A stretch of 64,000 bases of DNA from Prevotella sp. UBA2809 (GTDB taxonomy: Bacteria; Bacteroidota; Bacteroidia; Bacteroidales; Bacteroidaceae), in contig DEHD01000042.1 of assembly GCA_002351725.1 (NCBI GenBank), forward strand, positions 1 to 64,000, written 5' to 3'. The notes under the pieces are model-generated. The model saw nothing but the letters and a program-made list of their open reading frames with translations. It was not told where the DNA came from and ran no database searches. The translations under genes were made by a program, and so were the position numbers. The first letter of the stretch is position 1; every line of letters begins with the position of its first letter. Positions 59,494 to 64,000 of this stretch are shown here, one piece after another.

Positions 59494-60585
59494 CTACAAC
59501 ATTCCCTTCGTTGAAGGGAGTTCGTAGTGGTAAATGTCTCGTCTCACAGCCATTTTCAGCGCTCTCGCAAGCGCTTTGAATATTCCTTCTATCTTGTGGT
59601 GTTCGTTCTGTCCTTCGGCCTTTATGTTCAGGTTCATTCTTGCTGCATCGCTAAGGCTCTTGAAGAAGTGTAGGAACATCTCAGTTGGCATTTTGCCTAT
59701 CTTTTCGCGATGGAACTCTGCGTCCCAAACCAGCCATGGGCGGCCTCCGAAGTCGAGGCATGCTGAACATAGGCAGTCGTCCATTGGCAGGCAGTAGCCA
59801 TAACGCTCAATACCGCGCTTGTCGCCTAAGGCCTGCAGAATGCATTCGCCTAATGCAATGGCTGTATCCTCGATGGTGTGGTGCTCGTCAACCTCCAGGT
59901 CACCTTTGGTGTGTACCGTAAGGTCAATCATTCCGTGCTTGCCAATCTGCTCCAGCATGTGGTCAAAGAATCCCAGTCCTGTGCTGATGTCGCATTTACC
60001 CGATCCGTCGAGGTTTACCTTTACCCAGATGTCGGTCTCTTTCGTGGTGCGTTTCACCTCGGCCGTACGTTCTCCGGCAAACAGCAGCTCGGCTATTTTG
60101 TTCCACGAATAGGTGTTGGGTGATGGTTGGTCGGTGTCAGTTGCTACTTGCAGGAACTTGCAACCGATGTTCTTGGCAAACTGACGGTCGGTTTCGCGAT
60201 CGCCGATAACGTACGAATTTGCTATATCGTATTCGGGATTGTTGATATATTTCTCAACCAACCCGATGTTCGGCTTGCGGGTTGGAGCGTTGTCTTCGGG
60301 GAAGTGTGGGTCTATCAGAATCTCGTCGAAGGTGATTCCTTCGCCCTCAAGAGCCTGTAGTATGAAATTGTGTACGGGCCAGAAGGTGTTTTCGGGGAAA
60401 GCCTCTGTGCCAAGGCCGTCCTGATTGCTAACCATCACAAACTCAAAGTCCAGTTTCTCGCGTATAAAGGCCAGGTTACGGAACACTCCCTTCACGAATT
60501 TTAGCTTCTCAAAGCTATCAATCTGTTCGTCGGCTGGTTCTTCAATCAGCGTTCCGTCGCGGTCGATAAATAAAATCTTTTTCAT
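59494..60585 (-). CDS. hisB: Bifunctional histidinol-phosphatase/imidazoleglycerol-phosphate dehydratase
   Basis: This 363-residue fusion has an HAD phosphatase domain first (D-x-D at Asp8/Asp10, F-I-D-R-D-G-T-L) and an IGPD domain from about residue 175 (G-L-G-F-F-D-H-M-L near 205, D-E-H-H-T-I-E-D near 232, and a second H-H-K-I-E near 330 as Mn ligands). It catalyses steps 7 and 9 of histidine synthesis. Other his genes are not nearby. It overlaps the preceding membrane-protein gene by an ATGA junction. Confidence 0.95.
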   Translation of the reverse strand: MKKILFIDRDGTLIEEPADEQIDSFEKLKFVKGVFRNLAFIREKLDFEFVMVSNQDGLGTEAFPENTFWPVHNFILQALEGEGITFDEILIDPHFPEDNAPTRKPNIGLVEKYINNPEYDIANSYVIGDRETDRQFAKNIGCKFLQVATDTDQPSPNTYSWNKIAELLFAGERTAEVKRTTKETDIWVKVNLDGSGKCDISTGLGFFDHMLEQIGKHGMIDLTVHTKGDLEVDEHHTIEDTAIALGECILQALGDKRGIERYGYCLPMDDCLCSACLDFGGRPWLVWDAEFHREKIGKMPTEMFLHFFKSLSDAARMNLNIKAEGQNEHHKIEGIFKALARALKMAVRRDIYHYELPSTKGML

Positions 60586-61199
60586 ATTGTCTTTTTGTTG
60601 AATTCTTCTTTCTCTTTATCCTGTATTCCCATTGTTCCCTTCATCAGGTAGAATGGCAATACCATCGTAAGCCACACGTAGGCTTGTATGAATCCTGCTA
60701 TCACAAATACTCCAAGACTCAGCCAGCGAACATGATTTGGCATTCCCGATGGGTCGCCAAAAAGCATACCTATCTGCGATTGCCAGTTGGCTGCCATCAG
60801 TATAATCGTAGGTAGCGATGTCAGCAGCGTGAGTATAGCTACTATTGTTATGCAAACTATTGTTACAATAAACACCTTGCCAAGGTGGCGGAACCACGAA
60901 CTAAAAGCCAATGGGCGTAGCGGCTTAAGCAGTTGTAGCTTCTTCAATCGCCAATTAGCTGCTATCAACCATAGTATAACAGCCACCACTCCCAGCACCA
61001 ATGCTGGTAGCAAAAGGGTGGGCGAGAGTAGTACCGGTAGTGCCGATGCTGCTGCCTGTAGTGCTGCAAAAATAATGGCGAGCCACCATGTGGCACGGAA
61101 TATCTTCCTGAAATTTCCTGTGTACAGCTGGTAGCCTTCGCGAACGCAAGCCTGACTGCTACGCAGCTTTATTTCTATCTCTTTTTTATCTTTTTCCAT
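60582..61199 (-). CDS. Four-helix membrane protein of unknown function
   Basis: ATG 61199 (M-E-K-D-K-K-E-I-E) is chosen; a longer frame upstream crosses the promoter. The 205-residue protein has a charged N-terminal ~45 residues, then about four to five hydrophobic segments (about 48-68, 70-92, 113-137 and 163-190) and a short charged tail. No family was recognised. Its stop overlaps the hisB start, so it may be co-translated with hisB, although a role in histidine synthesis is not apparent. Confidence 0.7.
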   Translation of the reverse strand: MEKDKKEIEIKLRSSQACVREGYQLYTGNFRKIFRATWWLAIIFAALQAAASALPVLLSPTLLLPALVLGVVAVILWLIAANWRLKKLQLLKPLRPLAFSSWFRHLGKVFIVTIVCITIVAILTLLTSLPTIILMAANWQSQIGMLFGDPSGMPNHVRWLSLGVFVIAGFIQAYVWLTMVLPFYLMKGTMGIQDKEKEEFNKKTI

Positions 61200-61221
61200 T
61201 GCGCATATCATTTTTCGTGTG

Positions 61222-61229
61222 CAAAGATA
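61222..61229 (-). promoter_or_regulatory. -7 element of the membrane protein-hisB operon
   Basis: On the minus strand this reads TATCTTTG, 23 bases before the membrane-protein start. The -33 is not clear. Confidence 0.5.
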
Positions 61230-61273
61230 ATAAATAATTAAGAAATTAGATGTTAGAATTGCGAGAATTTTTG

Positions 61274-61281
61274 TATTTTTG
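61274..61281 (+). promoter_or_regulatory. -7 element of the Gfo/Idh/MocA gene
   Basis: TATTTTTG matches TAnnTTTG, is followed by GCAG, and lies 18 bases before the ATG at 61300. It is divergent from the minus-strand element at 61222-61229. Confidence 0.6.
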
Positions 61282-61299
61282 CAGCCAAATAGGATAATT

Positions 61300-62292
61300 A
61301 TGAAATTATTAAGGTGGGGATTTATAGGTTGTGGCGAGGTTACCGAGAAGAAAAGCGGTCCCGCTTTCAGCGATGTTGAAGGCTCAAGTGTGGTAGCCGT
61401 AATGAGTCGCACCGAGGTTCATGCGCGTACCTATGCCGTTCAGCATGGCATCGCCAAATGGTATACCGATGCTCAGGAGATGATAGACGATCCTGATGTC
61501 AATGCTATATATGTGGCCACACCTCCTTCGAGTCACGCCACTTATGCCATCATGGCTATGAAGGCGGGCAAGCCAGTATATGTTGAGAAACCATTGGCCG
61601 CAAGCTACGAGGATTGCGCCCGTATCAATCGCATAAGCGAGCAGACAGGTATACCTTGTTTCTGTGCATATTATCGTAGATATTTGCCTTATTTCCAGAA
61701 AGTTAAGGATATTGTTAAAAGTGGTACAATAGGTAAGATCCTGAACGTGCAGATACGTTATACCGAACCCCCGCGTCAAGCCGATCTTGATGCCATCGCC
61801 AATCATGAACCATTGCCTTGGCGCTTGCAACCCGATATTGCTGGCGGAGGTTATTTCTACGATATGGCTCCCCATCAGCTTGACATTCTTCAGGATCTTT
61901 TCGGTGTGATTCTTGAGGCGCGTGGCATATGCAGCAATCGTGGCGGACTATATAAGGCCGAGGATTCTGTAAGTGCTTGTTTCCGTTTCGAGAACGGATT
62001 GCCCGGTAGCGGTTCATGGTGTTATGTGGCCCATGAGTCAGCTCGTGAGGATTGTATTGAGATTATCGGCACCGAGGGGCAGGTAAGCTTCTCTGTGTTC
62101 GATTATACTCCAATCCGCCTCCAGACCAATCAGGGTGAAGAGCGCATCACCGTGCCCAATCCTCCTTACGTTCAGTATCCTATCATCAAGAACGTCATCG
62201 AGCATCTTCAGGGCTTGGGCGTTTGCGAGTGTACCAGTGTTTCGGCAACCCCCGTAAACTGGGTTATGGACCGTATCTTAGGTAAATTCTAA
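61300..62292 (+). CDS. Gfo/Idh/MocA-family oxidoreductase
   Basis: ATG 61300 is used because it starts at the Rossmann strand (L-L-R-W-G-F-I-G-C-G-E-V); an earlier TTG at 61279 lies over the promoter. The 330-residue protein has the G-x-G-x-x-(A/G)-like NAD(P) loop near residue 9 and the family E-K-P-L-A segment near residue 97. The substrate-binding domain follows, with a His in M-A-P-H-Q-L-D near 194. Such enzymes oxidise or reduce sugars or inositols; the substrate is not evident. The DUF4421 gene follows after 10 bases. Confidence 0.85.
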   Translation: MKLLRWGFIGCGEVTEKKSGPAFSDVEGSSVVAVMSRTEVHARTYAVQHGIAKWYTDAQEMIDDPDVNAIYVATPPSSHATYAIMAMKAGKPVYVEKPLAASYEDCARINRISEQTGIPCFCAYYRRYLPYFQKVKDIVKSGTIGKILNVQIRYTEPPRQADLDAIANHEPLPWRLQPDIAGGGYFYDMAPHQLDILQDLFGVILEARGICSNRGGLYKAEDSVSACFRFENGLPGSGSWCYVAHESAREDCIEIIGTEGQVSFSVFDYTPIRLQTNQGEERITVPNPPYVQYPIIKNVIEHLQGLGVCECTSVSATPVNWVMDRILGKF

Positions 62293-62302
62293 ATCCGTTG
62301 GT

Positions 62303-63361
62303 ATGAAGAGAGTGCTGTTGGTGTTCCAATTGTGTATTGTCGGACTTAGCGCAAGTGCTGAGGATGACGATTCGCTGGGCATCATCCGCCGTACCGTTCG
62401 AGGTTTCGACCGCCTCGATAATGCGTATATCGAGCCGCAGCACTACGAGTTCACCGTCATGGCTCAGCTAACGCGTACCTACGAGAACTTTGCTATTGCA
62501 AGCAATAACCAGAGCATTACCCTTGCTCCTGATGGACTCACCAAAATAGGTCCTTACTTCGGATGGCGATGGTTTTTCCTCGGCTATACGTTCGATATAA
62601 AGAACATTGGCTTCAGCCAGAACGGCCTTCGTAAGGAGTTCGACCTCAGCATCTACACCTCACAGGTGGGCATTGATATATTCTATCGCCGTACGGGCAA
62701 CGATTATAAGATTCGCAACGTGCGTCTGGGGCGTGGCATCGATGGTTCGCTGTTCGAGGGTGTGCCTTTCGATGGTGTTAACGTGGGCATCACGGGTGCC
62801 AGCGCCTATTACATATTCAATCATGGTAAGTTCTCTTACCCCGCAGCATTCAGTCAGAGTACTTGTCAGAAGATTAGCTGCGGTTCGTGGTTGTCGGGTA
62901 TAGGTTTTACCAAGAACACCCTCTCGATGGACTACGACAAACTTGAGCTGGTACTCAAACAGCACATCGATAGGCAGCACGAGCTGAAACTTGATTCGGG
63001 AATGATGTTCCACGACATTGAGTATAACGATTTTATAATTTCCGGCGGATATGCCTATAACTGGGTGTTTGCCAAGGATTGGCTTTTCTGTGCCAGCGGT
63101 CAGTTGGCAGCGTGCTATAAGTCGAGTAATGGTCAGGTAGCCGACGAGAAGAGCGGCTTCAGCTTTGATAAGGTGAATCTCGATGGTATCGGCCGTTTCG
63201 GATTGGTTTATAACAACACCCGCTGGTATGCCGGTTGTAGTGCTATTCTGCGCACCAACAACTACCGCACGCCGCGATTCAAGGCCAATAACATCTTTGG
63301 CTCATTGAATTTCTATGTGGGTTATAATTTTATGTTGAAAAAGAAGTATCGTAAAGCATGA
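62303..63361 (+). CDS. DUF4421-family exported beta-barrel-like protein
   Basis: This 352-residue protein has a short signal peptide (cleavage near S-A-S-A-E) and many alternating strands with aromatic and glycine spacing (F-F-L-G-Y-T-F-D, V-G-I-D-I-F-Y, N-F-Y-V-G-Y-N-F). The family segment D-R-L-D-N-A-Y-I-E-P-Q-H-Y-E-F-T lies near residue 36. It is expected in the outer membrane. Its stop overlaps the start of the DUF1460 gene (ATGA), so the two are translationally coupled. Function is not established. Confidence 0.75.
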   Translation: MKRVLLVFQLCIVGLSASAEDDDSLGIIRRTVRGFDRLDNAYIEPQHYEFTVMAQLTRTYENFAIASNNQSITLAPDGLTKIGPYFGWRWFFLGYTFDIKNIGFSQNGLRKEFDLSIYTSQVGIDIFYRRTGNDYKIRNVRLGRGIDGSLFEGVPFDGVNVGITGASAYYIFNHGKFSYPAAFSQSTCQKISCGSWLSGIGFTKNTLSMDYDKLELVLKQHIDRQHELKLDSGMMFHDIEYNDFIISGGYAYNWVFAKDWLFCASGQLAACYKSSNGQVADEKSGFSFDKVNLDGIGRFGLVYNNTRWYAGCSAILRTNNYRTPRFKANNIFGSLNFYVGYNFMLKKKYRKA

Positions 63362-64000
63362 GACAACGATTTATATATATTATAATAGGTATAACCCTTT
63401 GCCTTGGCGCGCATTCCAAGCGCTTTGGCGATGTTAGGCAGCACCCTAACGACAGCATCACCGTATGCAAATTGCTGGCTGAGGCTAAGCAGCTGCCTTC
63501 GTCAACAAATCTGCCGCTGTTCTTTGCGCAGAAGTTCATAGGGCGTCCTTATGTGGCCAGCACCCTCGAGGGCGATGCCGATGAGCGTTTGGTGATAAAC
63601 ACCCGTGAGCTCGATTGTACCACGCTTGTAGAGAATGTTGTGGCACTAACCCTTTGCGCTCAGAACAAGCAATACACCTATCACGCCTACAAGCGTGCGC
63701 TTGTAAACCTCCGCTACCGTGGCGGCGTTATCGATGGCTATCCCTCGCGCCTGCATTATTTCACCGAGTGGATTACCGATAATACCAAGTCGGGCATGGT
63801 TTCCGAGGTTCAGATGTCAAAAGCGCCTTTCACTGCAGTTCAAACCGTCAAGGTTAACTATATGAGCACCCATCCTCAAAGCTATCAGGCTCTTCGCGAG
63901 CATCCTGAGTTCGTTAGCGCCATCAGCAAGATGGAAAAGCAGGTGTCGGGTGCTAAGTATCGCTTCATCCCCAAGAAGTCTGTTGGTAATAAGTCGCTTC
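63358..64000 (+). CDS. DUF1460 (N-acetylmuramoyl-alanine amidase-like) protein, 5' part
   Basis: The frame is open from ATG 63358 to the window end, giving 214 codons. After a hydrophobic N-terminus (M-R-Q-R-F-I-Y-I-I-I-G-I-T-L-C-L-G-A) it reads F-I-G-R-P-Y-V-A-S-T-L-E near residue 61 and N-T-R-E-L-D-C-T-T-L-V-E-N near 81. The Cys in D-C-T-T fits the nucleophile of the NlpC/P60-like DUF1460 family, implicated in peptidoglycan hydrolysis. The signal-like segment places it in the periplasm. The ATGA overlap with the DUF4421 gene suggests a functional pair. The expected downstream His is beyond the window. Confidence 0.8.
   Translation, partial: MRQRFIYIIIGITLCLGAHSKRFGDVRQHPNDSITVCKLLAEAKQLPSSTNLPLFFAQKFIGRPYVASTLEGDADERLVINTRELDCTTLVENVVALTLCAQNKQYTYHAYKRALVNLRYRGGVIDGYPSRLHYFTEWITDNTKSGMVSEVQMSKAPFTAVQTVKVNYMSTHPQSYQALREHPEFVSAISKMEKQVSGAKYRFIPKKSVGNKSL

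Noticed and set aside
61200..61412. Longer start for the membrane protein before hisB
   Set aside because: It would extend across the TATCTTTG element and into the divergent gene. The added residues have no family sense, and ATG 61199 is well placed.

Overview
The window looks like a chromosome segment of a Prevotella/Segatella-type member of the Bacteroidales. The signs are the Bacteroidetes promoter pattern (TTTG, about 20 bases, then TAnnTTTG) before many genes, lipoprotein signal peptides, a TamB plus lipidated BamA-like (TamL) pair, a Nudix-type arabinose regulator, and many Bacteroidetes-specific families (DUF4421, DUF4468, DUF4380 and DUF4827-like). Almost everything is ordinary housekeeping or sugar metabolism. 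Only the first ~0.9 kb looks accessory: a truncated phage-type HTH regulator, a tiny membrane protein and a translationally coupled lipoprotein.

Layout. 0-0.9 kb: edge of a probable mobile or prophage-like element. 0.95-9.5 kb: fabG, an RluA-type pseudouridine synthase, tamB and tamL (envelope biogenesis). 9.5-13.7 kb: a sugar nucleotidyltransferase, an NrnA-like DHH phosphoesterase, a small lipoprotein and glmM-like phosphohexomutase. 13.7-16.1 kb: a repeat-bearing leader and groES-groEL. 16.1-20.9 kb: sppA-lpxK-punA-thiL, with strongly overlapping genes. 21.0-24.1 kb: tRNA-Phe, type II pantothenate kinase, an MFS transporter and a DUF4380 protein. 24.1-32.7 kb: lactate permease, a three-gene operon of uncertain function (Ca-loop protein, DUF3160 lipoprotein, CapA-like phosphatase) and a YdiJ-like FAD/Fe-S 2-hydroxyacid dehydrogenase. 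32.7-37.6 kb: carboxylesterase, two outer-membrane barrels, a metallophosphoesterase lipoprotein and a DUF4468-like protein. 37.6-41.7 kb: GH3 xylosidase-like enzyme, a hotdog thioesterase and a CDF cation transporter.

41.7-54.6 kb is a pentose/galactose block on the minus strand. One operon (galM lipoprotein, sodium symporter, araR, araD, araA, araB, GH51) releases, imports and catabolises L-arabinose to D-xylulose 5-phosphate. A second (cytosolic galM, FHS sugar transporter, galK) handles galactose. 54.7-61.2 kb, also minus, holds grpE-dnaJ-folC, an ABC-F ATPase and a membrane protein plus hisB. 61.3-64.0 kb, plus strand, holds a Gfo/Idh/MocA oxidoreductase, a DUF4421 protein and a DUF1460 amidase-like protein cut by the window end.

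No CRISPR array, transposase, SusC/SusD pair or classical defence system was seen. The most notable observations are: an ABC-F ATPase in which all three motifs of one composite ATP site are degenerate while the other site is intact; sigma-54-like -24/-12 elements before both groES and grpE; a tandem 8-bp repeat in the tamL signal-peptide codons that could be phase-variable; a 22-bp tandem repeat before groES; and a 107-base lpxK/punA overlap in different frames.
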